Assembly (NCBI GenBank): GCA_964558295.1
Contig: CAZLDQ010000001.1
Coordinates: forward strand, 9,403-73,402
Source of the DNA: JBDKTH01 sp964558295
GTDB taxonomy: Bacteria; Planctomycetota; Planctomycetia; Pirellulales; Thermoguttaceae
Direction: 5' to 3'
Length of the DNA: 64,000 nucleotides
This document shows, one piece after another, positions 10,368-19,425 of the stretch; the stretch's first letter is position 1; each line of letters opens with the position of its first letter. The notes beneath the pieces were generated by a model that worked only from the letters and a program-made list of their open reading frames with translations, did not search any database and had not been told where the DNA came from. The translations under genes were made by a program, and so were the position numbers.

Positions 10368-12410
10368 ATGCACTTCCCCCCTTCCCGCTTGCCACATCCC
10401 GAACACCACCTTGGCTGGCTCGCCGGAATCCTCCTTGGTCTGGCCTTGAGTGTTGCCACGGCCGAAGCGACCAACGAGGCAGCATCCACCGAGCGGCGTT
10501 TGGCCGATGCAGCCGGCTATCTGGCCTCGGACGAGCTCGAAGGACGTGGGGTCGGCACCCAAGGAATCGATCGGGCGGCCGACTACATCGCCAGTCAGTT
10601 CGCCCAAGCAGGACTGAAGACGAGACTGTTCGACGGCTCACCGTTCCAGACGTTTCGCATGACCGCCACCGCCACCCTCGGGACCAACAACCAGTTGGTA
10701 ATCCAAGGCCCCGTGCCGAAGGAGGGCGGACGGCCGCAGCGCACCGAGTTGCAGCTCCATGCGGATTTTGTGCCGCTCTCGATGAGCGGTTCCGGGAAGT
10801 TCGACCTTCCTCTGGCATTTGTCGGCTATGGGATCACCGCGCCAGAGGCCGGCTACGACGACTATGCCAACATCGACGTTTCGGGAAAAGCCGTCATCAT
10901 CCTGCGACATGAACCGCGGCAATCGGACCCCCACAGCGCGTTCAACGGTACCGGCGACTCCGAGCATGCCCCACTTCGCCGAAAAGCATCCAATGCCTTT
11001 CAGCACGGTGCGTCGGCCGTGCTCTTTGTGACCGATGACCACGCGATTCAGTCAGACCTCGATCGGGCACGAAAGCATTGGCACGAATCGATTGAGCAAC
11101 TCGTCAAACAACATGCCGAATTCCAGAACGTGAAGAATCCCACGCCGGAGCAGCTTGAGATCCAGCGCACGCGAATCGATGAGTTGGTTCGCCAGATCCG
11201 CCGCGCCAGCGACGGACTCCGCGAGGCCTACGACCCAGTGCTGCCGTTTTCCTACGGCGAACGGAACGCCGAAGCCCGGGATTTTCCGGTGATTCACTGC
11301 CGTCGGGCGGTGCTCGATCCGATGGTCCGTTCCGCTTTGGGGAAAGACCTGGCCACCCTGGAACGCGAGATCGATCAAGCCCCTTCGCCGCGCAGCCAAG
11401 CCGTCGAAGGATGGCGGATTGTCGGCGAGGTGTCGGTCGAACGAAGCGATGCGGAGGCGAAAAACGTCCTGGGCGTGTTGGAGGGGAGGGGACCGCTGGT
11501 CGAGGAATGTGTCGTAATCGGAGCCCATTACGACCATCTCGGTTGGGGCGGAGCAGGCTCGCTCGAACCGAACCAGAAAGCGATCCACAACGGGGCCGAC
11601 GACAACGCCTCGGGAGTCGCCGTGCTCCTGGAAGTCGCCCGACTGCTCGCCAGCCGCCCAGAGCCGCTCCGCCGCACCGTCGTCTTCATTGCGTTCACCG
11701 GAGAAGAGAGTGGACTGGTTGGCAGCAGCCATTATGTCCAGAATCCGCTCCGGCCACTGGATCAGACGGTTGCCATGCTCAACCTGGACATGGTCGGCCG
11801 GCTCCGCGACGAAAAACTGATGGTCAACGGCTCGGGCACTGCCAAATCGTTCGACGGGCTATTGGACCGCCTCAACTCCCGACACGGCTTTCAATTGGTA
11901 AAGTTGTCCACTGGCTATGCCCCTAGCGACCAAATGCTCTTCTACGCCAAGCAAGTGCCCGTGCTCCAGTTCTTCACCGGAACGCACGAGGACTATCACC
12001 GCCCAACGGACGACTTCGAGAAATTGAACCTCCGCGGCATGCGGCGCGTGACCCAGTTTGTCGCCGATCTGGCCGTGGCGATTGCCGACGACGAGCAGCG
12101 GCCCGAGTATGTCACCCTACCCCCACCGGTGCGCACGGGCGGCCAGCGTCCCTATTTTGGCAGCATTCCCGACTTTGCCCATCATGGCCAGGGATACGCC
12201 CTGAGCGGGGTAGTGAAAGGCAGCCCCGCCGATCGCGCCGGCTTGCAGCCGGGGGATGTTGTGGTCCGGTTTGGGGAAAATAAGGTGGGCAATCTCGAAG
12301 ATTTTGACGCTGCCCTGCGCCGCACCCACGGGGGCGACCGCGTACTCGTGGTCGTCCAGCGTGACAACCAAGAGCGGACATTCGAAGTGACACTGGAAGC
12401 GCCCCGTTGA
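10368..12410 (+). CDS. Secreted M28-family zinc aminopeptidase with PDZ domain
   Basis: About 680 residues. A signal peptide (hydrophobic GWLAGILLGLALSVATAEA) points to export. A protease-associated insert spans roughly 100-270 and interrupts the peptidase, as in other M28 enzymes. The co-catalytic zinc ligands are all present: H in GAHYDHLG (about 387), D in NGADDNASG (about 410), E-E in TGEESG (about 445), D in LNLDMVG (about 474) and H in THEDYHRPTDD (about 545). A C-terminal PDZ domain (about 605-678; SPADRAGLQPGDVVVRFGEN) may dock substrates. The ATG at 10368 was chosen because it puts the signal peptide near the N-terminus; an upstream frame adds 50 unlikely residues. No clear ribosome site. 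It probably degrades peptides in the periplasm or outside. Confidence 0.87.
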   Translation: MHFPPSRLPHPEHHLGWLAGILLGLALSVATAEATNEAASTERRLADAAGYLASDELEGRGVGTQGIDRAADYIASQFAQAGLKTRLFDGSPFQTFRMTATATLGTNNQLVIQGPVPKEGGRPQRTELQLHADFVPLSMSGSGKFDLPLAFVGYGITAPEAGYDDYANIDVSGKAVIILRHEPRQSDPHSAFNGTGDSEHAPLRRKASNAFQHGASAVLFVTDDHAIQSDLDRARKHWHESIEQLVKQHAEFQNVKNPTPEQLEIQRTRIDELVRQIRRASDGLREAYDPVLPFSYGERNAEARDFPVIHCRRAVLDPMVRSALGKDLATLEREIDQAPSPRSQAVEGWRIVGEVSVERSDAEAKNVLGVLEGRGPLVEECVVIGAHYDHLGWGGAGSLEPNQKAIHNGADDNASGVAVLLEVARLLASRPEPLRRTVVFIAFTGEESGLVGSSHYVQNPLRPLDQTVAMLNLDMVGRLRDEKLMVNGSGTAKSFDGLLDRLNSRHGFQLVKLSTGYAPSDQMLFYAKQVPVLQFFTGTHEDYHRPTDDFEKLNLRGMRRVTQFVADLAVAIADDEQRPEYVTLPPPVRTGGQRPYFGSIPDFAHHGQGYALSGVVKGSPADRAGLQPGDVVVRFGENKVGNLEDFDAALRRTHGGDRVLVVVQRDNQERTFEVTLEAPR

Positions 12411-12687
12411 CCGGGCACAAGCGTCCGATTTCGACATCCCCAAAAGGTATGCTAGCATCGCAGCCGATTCGACTTCCCGCGTCTTGCCATAACCTGCCTG
12501 AACAACAGGAGTTGTGTCGCAGCGACTCGCTGCGAATTCTGGCCTTTACCAAATCTGCCTTTCTCGGCACAATACCGCTTCTTGTGTGAGCCTTTTCTGC
12601 TCGCCGATGAGTCGAGTCGGTGTGTGTCCTTAGGGATGGGGACGCTCGGTTTCGAAAGGTCGTCTTTAGCAGCAAGGAGTGCTGAAC

Positions 12688-13347
12688 GTGACGAAGCCTC
12701 GATTGGTGGCCGCTGTTGGCGGAATTTTTCTTGTTTTCGGGCTAGCCGTTTTGACGGCTGTGGCTCAGCAACGTCCGGGCGTGGGTGCGCAGCCGCAGGC
12801 CGGTATTGCCTTACTTGACGTCAGCCAGATCTTCAAGAAGCATAGCCGCTTCCAGCAGATGATGGCGGACATGAAGGCCGACGTCCAGGCAGCCGAAGAG
12901 GCAGTCAAGAAGGAGCGGGAAACGATCAACACTCTCGTCGAGCAGCTTAAGGGCTTGAAAGCCGGCTCCCCCGACTACAAGCAGTTGGAGCAGCATATCG
13001 CTACGCGCCAGGCAGATCTGAATGTTCAACTCCAATTGCAGCGCAAGGAGTTTCTCCTTCGCGAAGCAAAACTCTATCACAGCGTCTACCAGGAAATCGA
13101 GCAGGAAGTCAGTTACTATGCCAACAGCATGGGGATCGCCATGGTTCTCCGCTACAATGGCGACCCGGTGGACGGCGAGAACCCTGAAGACGTGCTTCGG
13201 AACATTAACAAGCCGGTAGTCTGCTTCGCTCCCGGGATGGACATTACGGACACGATTCTGCAGCGGCTTAATGCCCGCGGCGGTGCGATGACCGGCTCGC
13301 AGGGAACAACGCAGCGGCCGGGCGTTCCTTATCCCCCGCGTCGCTAG
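12688..13347 (+). CDS. OmpH/Skp-like periplasmic chaperone
   Basis: Protein of 219 residues: signal peptide with a hydrophobic core (VAAVGGIFLVFGLAVLTAVA), the OmpH start IALLDVSQIFKKH, then a helical, charged coiled-coil domain (about 50-140), and a disordered Gly/Gln/Pro tail. Skp-type chaperones bind unfolded outer-membrane proteins in the periplasm. AAGGAG at 12674-12679 sits 8 bases before the GTG at 12688, which is therefore the likely start; a GTG at 12679 overlaps the ribosome site itself. It heads a run of lipid A genes, the usual company of ompH. The 277 bases upstream hold the likely promoter and an ATGCTAGCAT palindrome at 12449-12458. Confidence 0.82.
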   Translation: MTKPRLVAAVGGIFLVFGLAVLTAVAQQRPGVGAQPQAGIALLDVSQIFKKHSRFQQMMADMKADVQAAEEAVKKERETINTLVEQLKGLKAGSPDYKQLEQHIATRQADLNVQLQLQRKEFLLREAKLYHSVYQEIEQEVSYYANSMGIAMVLRYNGDPVDGENPEDVLRNINKPVVCFAPGMDITDTILQRLNARGGAMTGSQGTTQRPGVPYPPRR

Positions 13348-13448
13348 AGTCTCGTAACGGTTCCTCGGCCAGCGGTTGGGCACGGATGCCCGGTGGGCTG
13401 GTAGCAAGGACTCTTGTTCCTTAAGTCGCGGATGGCTTGCACCCCTTG

Positions 13449-14324
13449 ATGATTACGACACGAAACCAATGCACGATCGCCGGACCGGCCGCTGTGGATG
13501 GGTTTGGCTACTGGAGCGGACGGGATGTCCGCGTCGAGTTCCGCCCGGCGGACGTTAATACGGGAATTGTCTTTGTTCGCCGTGACCTGCCAGGTTGCCC
13601 ACGAATCAGGGCCGAAGTAACCAATCGGATCGAGGTTCCTCGCCGCACCAGTCTGTGTTGCGGCGAGGCAAACGTCGAGATGGTTGAACATATCGTGGCG
13701 TCACTCGGCGGCTTAGGGATCGACAACTGCGAAGTCTGGACAGATGCGGCCGAGATGCCGGGTTGCGATGGCTCGGCGGAGCCGTTCGTCCGGGCGTTGG
13801 ATGCGGCCGGCATCGTTCGGCAAGACGCCCCGCGGCGAGTCCGTGTTGTCCGTCAGTTCCTGCGGATCGGCGACGAACGGAGTTGGTTTGAGGCTCGACC
13901 GCCGTTGGCCGAATCGACTGTCGTCAAGTATCACCTCGACTACGGTCCGGAAAGCCCGATTGGCCGTCAGGTTTGCGAGTTCTCGCTCACCCCCGACATC
14001 TTTCGGCGAGAGTTGGCCGCCTGCCGAACTTTCATGCTCAAGGCCGAGGCCGACTGGCTCTTGTCACAAGGTCTCGGAGGGCGAGCGAGCTGCCACGACC
14101 TCTTGGTTTTCGACGAGAACGGCCCGATTGAAAATCAGCTTCGTTTCCCGGATGAATGTGTCCGCCATAAGCTCCTCGACATGGTTGGTGATCTCACCTT
14201 GGCCGGATGCCAGCTCCTTGGGCGCTTCAGTGCCTACCGAAGCGGGCATCGAATGAATGCCGAGATGGTTCAGCTCCTGCTGGATCAAGCGGAAGAGGTC
14301 CATCAGTGGAAGCGTTGCGCCTGA
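13449..14324 (+). CDS. lpxC: UDP-3-O-acyl-N-acetylglucosamine deacetylase
   Basis: LpxC of 291 residues, slightly short of the E. coli enzyme (305). It performs the committed, zinc-dependent deacetylation step of lipid A synthesis in the cytoplasm. The zinc site is intact: H81 in MVEHIVASL, H240 and D244 in RHKLLDMVGDL, equivalent to E. coli H79, H238 and D242; the catalytic His in SGHRMN (H267) matches H265. The ATG at 13449 was preferred over the in-frame TTG at 13437. lpxA follows after 37 bases. Many relatives fuse LpxC to FabZ; here it stands alone. Confidence 0.9.
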   Translation: MITTRNQCTIAGPAAVDGFGYWSGRDVRVEFRPADVNTGIVFVRRDLPGCPRIRAEVTNRIEVPRRTSLCCGEANVEMVEHIVASLGGLGIDNCEVWTDAAEMPGCDGSAEPFVRALDAAGIVRQDAPRRVRVVRQFLRIGDERSWFEARPPLAESTVVKYHLDYGPESPIGRQVCEFSLTPDIFRRELAACRTFMLKAEADWLLSQGLGGRASCHDLLVFDENGPIENQLRFPDECVRHKLLDMVGDLTLAGCQLLGRFSAYRSGHRMNAEMVQLLLDQAEEVHQWKRCA

Positions 14325-14361
14325 GACGAAGCCTGAATAACGAACCCTTGGAGCCCTAGTC

Positions 14362-15168
14362 ATGGCGACCTATGTTGCCGATAACGTGTCCATCGACCCC
14401 CGCGCCGAGATCGAGGACGGAGTGGAGATTGGTCCTTTCTGTGTGATTGGTCCGCACGTGCGGATCGGCCGCGGCACCCGGCTGGAAAACAACGTTACGC
14501 TGATGGGGCACGTGCTTATCGGAGAATACAACCATATCTACCCAGGAACCGTGATCGGCGGCGATCCACAGGACGTAAGCTACGCGGGAACGGACACCAA
14601 GGTAATCATTGGCCACCACAATGTGATCCGCGAGTGTGTGACGATCAACCGGGCTTCCGAAAAGGAAGACGGGACGACCGTGCTGGGTGACTACAACTTC
14701 CTGATGGCCTGTTCCCATGTGGCCCACGACTGCAAAGTGGGAAGCCGGGTGATCATCACCAACGGCACCCTGTTGGGCGGTCACGTGCATGTCCATGATC
14801 ATGCTACGATCTCCGGTGGCGTCGGCGTTCATCACTACGCAACCATCGGCGCCTACGCCTTCGTGGCCGGCATGAGCACGGTTCGTCACGATGTCCCGCC
14901 GTACATGCTCGTCGAAGGCGCGCCCGCTCGGCCACGGTGCATCAATGTCGTCGGGCTCAAGCGGAATGACTTCCCACCCCATGTGATCGAGGCCCTGGCC
15001 GAAGCGCACCGGCTTCTCTACCGCGCCAAGGTCGGGCTCAACAATGCCCGGGAAATCCTCCGCGCCAACAATCAACTCGTTCCCCAAGTTAACCACTTGT
15101 TGAGCTTCGTCCAGGAACAGGGCGAAGGGCGTCACGGACGCGGTCGCGAACGGAGGAAAGCAGCGTGA
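14362..15168 (+). CDS. lpxA: Acyl-ACP:UDP-GlcNAc O-acyltransferase
   Basis: LpxA of 268 residues built from left-handed beta-helix hexapeptide repeats (VEIGPFCVIGPHVRIGRGTR and following), then a helical C-terminal domain. It attaches a 3-hydroxyacyl chain to the 3-OH (or 3-NH2) of the UDP-sugar in the first step of lipid A synthesis. The catalytic His is H122 in SHVAHDCKVG, matching E. coli H125. Its last four bases overlap the GTG of the next gene (GTGA), indicating translational coupling. Confidence 0.93.
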   Translation: MATYVADNVSIDPRAEIEDGVEIGPFCVIGPHVRIGRGTRLENNVTLMGHVLIGEYNHIYPGTVIGGDPQDVSYAGTDTKVIIGHHNVIRECVTINRASEKEDGTTVLGDYNFLMACSHVAHDCKVGSRVIITNGTLLGGHVHVHDHATISGGVGVHHYATIGAYAFVAGMSTVRHDVPPYMLVEGAPARPRCINVVGLKRNDFPPHVIEALAEAHRLLYRAKVGLNNAREILRANNQLVPQVNHLLSFVQEQGEGRHGRGRERRKAA

Positions 15169-16301
15169 ACAAGGTGCGCGTGGGTGTTGTCGGTGCGGGC
15201 CGCTTGGGTGGATTCCACGCCCAGAAACTGGCCGCGATGGAAGCTGTGGAGCTGGTCGGCATTGCCGATCCGGTCGAAGCCCAGTGTCGGCGAGTCGCCG
15301 CCCAATGCCAGACCCAGGCGGTAATCGATCATCGGCAACTCCTCGGCCAAGTCGAGGCCATCGTCATCGCCGCTCCTACACGGCTTCATCATCGTCTCGG
15401 AATGGACTTCCTCAAGCAGGGCGTCCACGTCCTCATGGAAAAACCGCTGGCCACGACGTATGCTGAGGCCGATGAACTCGTTGATACGGCCCGCCACGAG
15501 GGTGTTGTGCTGCAAGTCGGACACGTGGAACGCTTCAACCCCGCATTCTCGGCCGCGGTGCCGGTCGTTGGTGGAACCGGATTGCGGGAAGCGCCCCGAT
15601 ACATCGAAGCCGTGCGCTCCAGCGGATTCACATTCCGCTCCACCGATATCGGCGTGGTTCTGGATCTAATGATCCACGATATCGACTTGGTCCTCTCGCT
15701 GGTTCGCTCGCCAGTGCGCAAGGTCGACGCACTGGGCCTTTCGGTCCTCGGCGGTCACGAAGACGTGGCCAACGCCCGGATCGAATTCGAGTCGGGCTGT
15801 GTGGCCTCGCTCAGTGCAGCCCGCGTGAGCTACGAGGCGGCAAGGCGCATGCACATCTGGACGCTCGGGGCCTTCGCGGGAATCGACTTCGCCACTCGCA
15901 AGACGATGCTCGTGCGCGCCAGCGAAACGCTGCTCAATCGTCAGTTCAACATCGACGCACTCTCGCCCGAACAACTTGAACACTACAAGCAGCACCTCTT
16001 CGAAGAGCATCTCCCCCAGGAGCAGTTGCAGTTCGACGCCGTCGACGCCCTGTGCCTGGAACTGGACGATTTTGTCGGCGCGATTCGGCAACAACGTGAA
16101 CCACGCGTCACCGGTCAACATGGCCGAAACGCTGTCGCGTTGGCCGAGCAGATTCTGACCCAAATCCACTCGCACGCCTGGGACGGCACTTCGCGGCAGT
16201 TAGTCGGCCCGCTGGCTCTGCCTCGCCCCAGCGTGATCCCCGGTCCCCATTGGCACCGTTTGCCCGCCGAAGCCCCGACACGACACCGCGAAGCCGGCTA
16301 A
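15165..16301 (+). CDS. Gfo/Idh/MocA-family oxidoreductase, possibly GnnA-like
   Basis: Protein of 378 residues with an N-terminal Rossmann fold (GVVGAGRLGGFHAQKLA) and the family Lys of MEKPLATTYAEADE near residue 93, then a C-terminal Gfo/Idh sheet domain (residues 125 onward). Its GTG overlaps the lpxA stop by 4 bases, so it should act with LpxA. In some bacteria the pair GnnA (Gfo/Idh fold) and GnnB convert UDP-GlcNAc to the 3-amino sugar acylated by LpxA; that role is plausible here, but no GnnB-like aminotransferase is in the window. The C-terminal 30 residues are Pro/Arg/His rich. Confidence 0.8.
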   Translation: MNKVRVGVVGAGRLGGFHAQKLAAMEAVELVGIADPVEAQCRRVAAQCQTQAVIDHRQLLGQVEAIVIAAPTRLHHRLGMDFLKQGVHVLMEKPLATTYAEADELVDTARHEGVVLQVGHVERFNPAFSAAVPVVGGTGLREAPRYIEAVRSSGFTFRSTDIGVVLDLMIHDIDLVLSLVRSPVRKVDALGLSVLGGHEDVANARIEFESGCVASLSAARVSYEAARRMHIWTLGAFAGIDFATRKTMLVRASETLLNRQFNIDALSPEQLEHYKQHLFEEHLPQEQLQFDAVDALCLELDDFVGAIRQQREPRVTGQHGRNAVALAEQILTQIHSHAWDGTSRQLVGPLALPRPSVIPGPHWHRLPAEAPTRHREAG

Positions 16302-16323
16302 GCTGCACGAAGCGAAGTGTTGG

Positions 16324-17039
16324 CTAGCCGGTGGCCGTCGAGTCACCCATGTCGTCCAACCACGGCTGGCGGTTGCCTTCGAACAGCCGATCCAGCAGCC
16401 GACGGTAACGCGCGCGGTAATCCCAGGCGACCCAACCGAGATAGAACATTCCGCCGGTCGTTACGACCAACGCCCCAAGCGTGGCCATCCAGAGAAACGG
16501 CTGAGGCTCTTTCCTGTCCGGCTGACTCTCAGACGGCAAGGCTTCCGCAGGCGTATCTTCGAGAAAGTTGGCCGGCTGGCCGACGATCGGTTTGGTGCCT
16601 GCCTCCACGTGGAGGGCGTTGGGAGCAAGGCCGGCTGGCTCGTGGGAGGGGAGCCGGCGCGCCGGCTTCGGGTGCTGAGGCTGGTCGGGGAGCGTTTGAG
16701 CNNNNNNNNNNCCCCCAACAACTGCTGACTCGAAACGGGGTCAAGGATCGGTCCAGCGTGTTCCACGACGGATCCGTTCTCCGGCAACGTCCAGGGGCCT
16801 CCTGCCGGCACAGGCAGCGGGCGTCGCGGCAGATCCCCCGTTCCCACGCGGATCCGAACGCTCCGCACCCCCTTTACCTCAGGGTCGAGATCGCTGATGA
16901 TCTCTTCGTTTTGCCGAAGCTGCCCAAGCAAGTGCGGCTCGATCTGGATGATATACTCCATCCCCCCTTCGGGAAGTGGCTGCCATCCGGCGTCCACTCC
17001 GAAGGCGACCAACGCCACGCATAAGATGGAACCGCCCAT
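16324..17039 (-). CDS. Exported membrane protein of unknown function, interrupted by assembly gap
   Basis: One gene split by ten Ns. The N-terminal part starts at the ATG at 17039 (GGGAGA ribosome site 8 bases upstream), has a signal peptide (MGGSILCVALVAFGVDAG) and a domain around YIIQIEPHLLGQLRQ that ends at the gap (VSSQQLLG). After the gap the coding frame shifts and continues with DQPQHPKPARR, FLEDTPAEALPS, a transmembrane helix (FLWMATLGALVVTTGGMFYL) and a basic/aromatic tail (DYRARYRRLLDRL). The two halves share a frame if the true gap length is 2 modulo 3, not 10. No family recognised. It follows the AI-2E transporter gene by 73 bases and may be co-transcribed. Confidence 0.65.
16702..16711. 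other. Assembly gap (10 N)
   Basis: Ten undefined bases, probably a fixed-size placeholder. It breaks the reading frame of the surrounding minus-strand gene; restoring the frame needs a real length of 2 modulo 3. Confidence 0.98.
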
Positions 17040-17112
17040 GGCTGATCTCCCGGCGACACCCCCGGCCAAAACGTGCCTTCCCCAGAAGGCGACACTGCAT
17101 GTTAGCCTCTTT

Positions 17113-18219
17113 TTACGGTTCACGTAAAGATGGCTGGCTCATCCGTTCCACCTCGTGGTGAAACATTTTGAGCAGGGCATACAAGAACGTGACCGCCATC
17201 GGGCCGACGAAGATCCCGATCGGGCCCAAGGCACGCAGGCCCCCCAACACGCTTAGCAGGGCCAGGAGAGGGTGGAGATTCGAGCGGCCATGCAACACCA
17301 TCGGTTTGATGACGTTATCGATCGTGGACACGATCGTCGCCCCATACAGGGCCAAAATCACGGCGGCCAGAGGGCGGTCTGCGATAAAAAACAACCACAG
17401 GCAAACCGAAACCCAGACCGAGCCGGCCCCCACGAATGGCACCATGGCCAAGAGCATCGTCAGGAGCGTCAGCAGAAAGAGGGGCTTGGCTCCCACGAAA
17501 AAATACCCTATTCCCGCCAACAATCCTTGGGCTGCGGCCGAAAGAAGTGTGGCCAGCACTACAGCCCGGCTCATTTTCGTGAACTCATCGACCAACTGCT
17601 CCTCGTAGTGCTGATCCAGAGGTGAGAGGGCCATGAGCTGCAGAAGCATCGCGCGGCCGTCAGCCAGGAAATAGTAGAGGGCAATGATCGTGATAATCGT
17701 CCCGATGATCAATTTCCCGGAAATCTTTGCAGCATTAACCGCCAAAGGGGCCAGCAACTCTTCTGCGCGGTAGCGAATGCCCACCGCCAATTCTTCACGA
17801 GAAAGTCTAAGCCCAAAGTAGCTGGCAAACTTGACGATCTTCTCTGCCACATCGTCCAGATCGATCATCAGTTCGGCATGGCCCTTTCCTCTCTGAGGAG
17901 GCTCGACCACGGCTCCATTTTCGATCGGAACCAGCTTGGCCTTCTGATACAGCGAAATCCCCTCGACGACCGCCTGGGAAAGGATCAAACCGATCGGCAA
18001 AACGACAATCACTATGATCGCCACGGTGGTCAAGAAGGCTGCCAGTCGCTGCCGCCCCTTGCATCGAGCCACCATCCAATCGAAAAGCGGTTGAAAAATC
18101 ACCACCAGCAGCACGGCCAGGAACAGGGGCAGAAGAAACGGGATCATGACCTGGTAGAAAAGGATCCCGATCAACAGCAGCACAGCCACCAACACAATGA
18201 ACGACACGATCCGCGCCAT
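17113..18219 (-). CDS. AI-2E family (UPF0118/PerM) transporter
   Basis: Integral membrane protein of 368 residues. Typical family topology is seen: two N-terminal helices (IVSFIVLVAVLLLIGILFYQ and FLLPLFLAVLLVVIFQPL), a third, a large loop region at about 110-190, then C-terminal helices including the family segment around VPFVGAGSVWV and the late GPIGIFVGPMAVTFLYALL. Members export small molecules, AI-2 or ions; the substrate cannot be told. The ATG at 18219 has GGAGA 6-7 bases upstream. The next flippase-like gene is divergent, sharing a short promoter region. Confidence 0.88.
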   Translation of the reverse strand: MARIVSFIVLVAVLLLIGILFYQVMIPFLLPLFLAVLLVVIFQPLFDWMVARCKGRQRLAAFLTTVAIIVIVVLPIGLILSQAVVEGISLYQKAKLVPIENGAVVEPPQRGKGHAELMIDLDDVAEKIVKFASYFGLRLSREELAVGIRYRAEELLAPLAVNAAKISGKLIIGTIITIIALYYFLADGRAMLLQLMALSPLDQHYEEQLVDEFTKMSRAVVLATLLSAAAQGLLAGIGYFFVGAKPLFLLTLLTMLLAMVPFVGAGSVWVSVCLWLFFIADRPLAAVILALYGATIVSTIDNVIKPMVLHGRSNLHPLLALLSVLGGLRALGPIGIFVGPMAVTFLYALLKMFHHEVERMSQPSLREP

Positions 18220-18415
18220 ATCGATTCTCCAAGAATCCGCCGCCACATGGCCAAGCCTCGCTAGAACGAAGGACAACGGCTCTCTGGGGGTATTGTACCA
18301 GAGTGTCGCACTCCTGGCCTACCGCCTTGTATCACCAGCCTTGCCTTCCGAAGCGTCAGTAGTCACAATGGGAGTTTCTTGCCACATGTGGCGTGCTTCC
18401 AGGGAGTCCGGTCGA

Positions 18416-19399
18416 GTGAATGAGCCGAAACGTCTTGCGAAGAAATGGATACTGCTCTCGGTCAAGATCCTCGTCGTGGTTCTTGTCTTCTGGTGGGTCC
18501 GCAACACCCTGGTCAAAGCAAGCCACCAGTTGGCCACGGCCGAGTACCAGTGGCACCTTAATCCCCTATGGCTGATTTGGGCAGGTCTCCTCTATCTGGT
18601 GGGCCTCCTCCCCGCCGGTCTCTTCTGGCACCGCGTGCTCCGTACTCTCGGGCAGGACGCACGGCTGCTGGAGACACTTCGCGCCTATTACGTGGGGCAC
18701 CTGGGAAAATATGTCCCCGGTAAGACGATGGTCGTGATCATCCGCGCCGGAATGATCCGTAGCCATCGCGTCGATACGGTGGCGGCCGCCGTGAGCGTCT
18801 TCTACGAGACGCTCTCGATGATCGCCGTCGGTGCCTTCCTGGCCGCCGGGCTTCTGGCCATCAGCTTCCGCCAGGAACAAATCCTGTTCTTCGGCTCCCT
18901 CGGCATGATGGCTGTGGCCGGCCTTCCGATCCTGCCCCCAGTGTTCAAACGCCTCGTGCGTTTGGTCGGCGTGGGAAAGACTAAAGCGGGAGCCGCCAGT
19001 CAACTCGATGCCCTCGGTTATGGGACCATGCTAACCGGGGGTGTGTTGATGACCCTCACCTGGGTATTGCTTGGGCTAAGCCTGTGGGCCACGTTTCGCG
19101 CGATTGGAATCCACGGCCTGGGGTTCATGTCTCATTTTGCCAGCTACGTCTGTTGTGCCTCGCTGGCCACCGTGGCCGGCATCCTTTCCATGATTCCCGG
19201 TGGCTTCGGCGTCCGCGACGTGATGCTGGTCGATCTCATCGTAAAGCTGTTCGGTTCGTTCAGCGCTGGCGAGGCTACTGTAGCCAGCGGCATGTTACGC
19301 GTGGTTTGGCTGGTGGCAGAACTCGTGATTTCCGCTATCCTATACTTCTTCGGTGTGCGCAGGGCGGATGCCTCTGTGCCAGAAAAGCCGCTCGACTAA
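18416..19399 (+). CDS. Flippase-like/LPG synthase transmembrane-domain protein (UPF0104)
   Basis: Polytopic membrane protein of about 327 residues resembling the LPG_synthase_TM/UPF0104 family. Supporting signs are the YYVGHLGKYVPGKTMVV segment, the conserved SMIPGGFGVRD motif late in the protein, and 7-8 hydrophobic helices. Family members move or modify lipids or glycolipids. The start is uncertain: the GTG at 18416 has AGGGAG about 11 bases upstream and is preferred, though in-frame ATGs occur at 18368 and 18386. A glycosyltransferase and another membrane protein follow on the same strand, pointing to glycolipid or envelope polysaccharide work. Confidence 0.8.
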   Translation: MNEPKRLAKKWILLSVKILVVVLVFWWVRNTLVKASHQLATAEYQWHLNPLWLIWAGLLYLVGLLPAGLFWHRVLRTLGQDARLLETLRAYYVGHLGKYVPGKTMVVIIRAGMIRSHRVDTVAAAVSVFYETLSMIAVGAFLAAGLLAISFRQEQILFFGSLGMMAVAGLPILPPVFKRLVRLVGVGKTKAGAASQLDALGYGTMLTGGVLMTLTWVLLGLSLWATFRAIGIHGLGFMSHFASYVCCASLATVAGILSMIPGGFGVRDVMLVDLIVKLFGSFSAGEATVASGMLRVVWLVAELVISAILYFFGVRRADASVPEKPLD

Positions 19400-19425
19400 G
19401 ACTTCGATCGAATTGGATTTGACCC

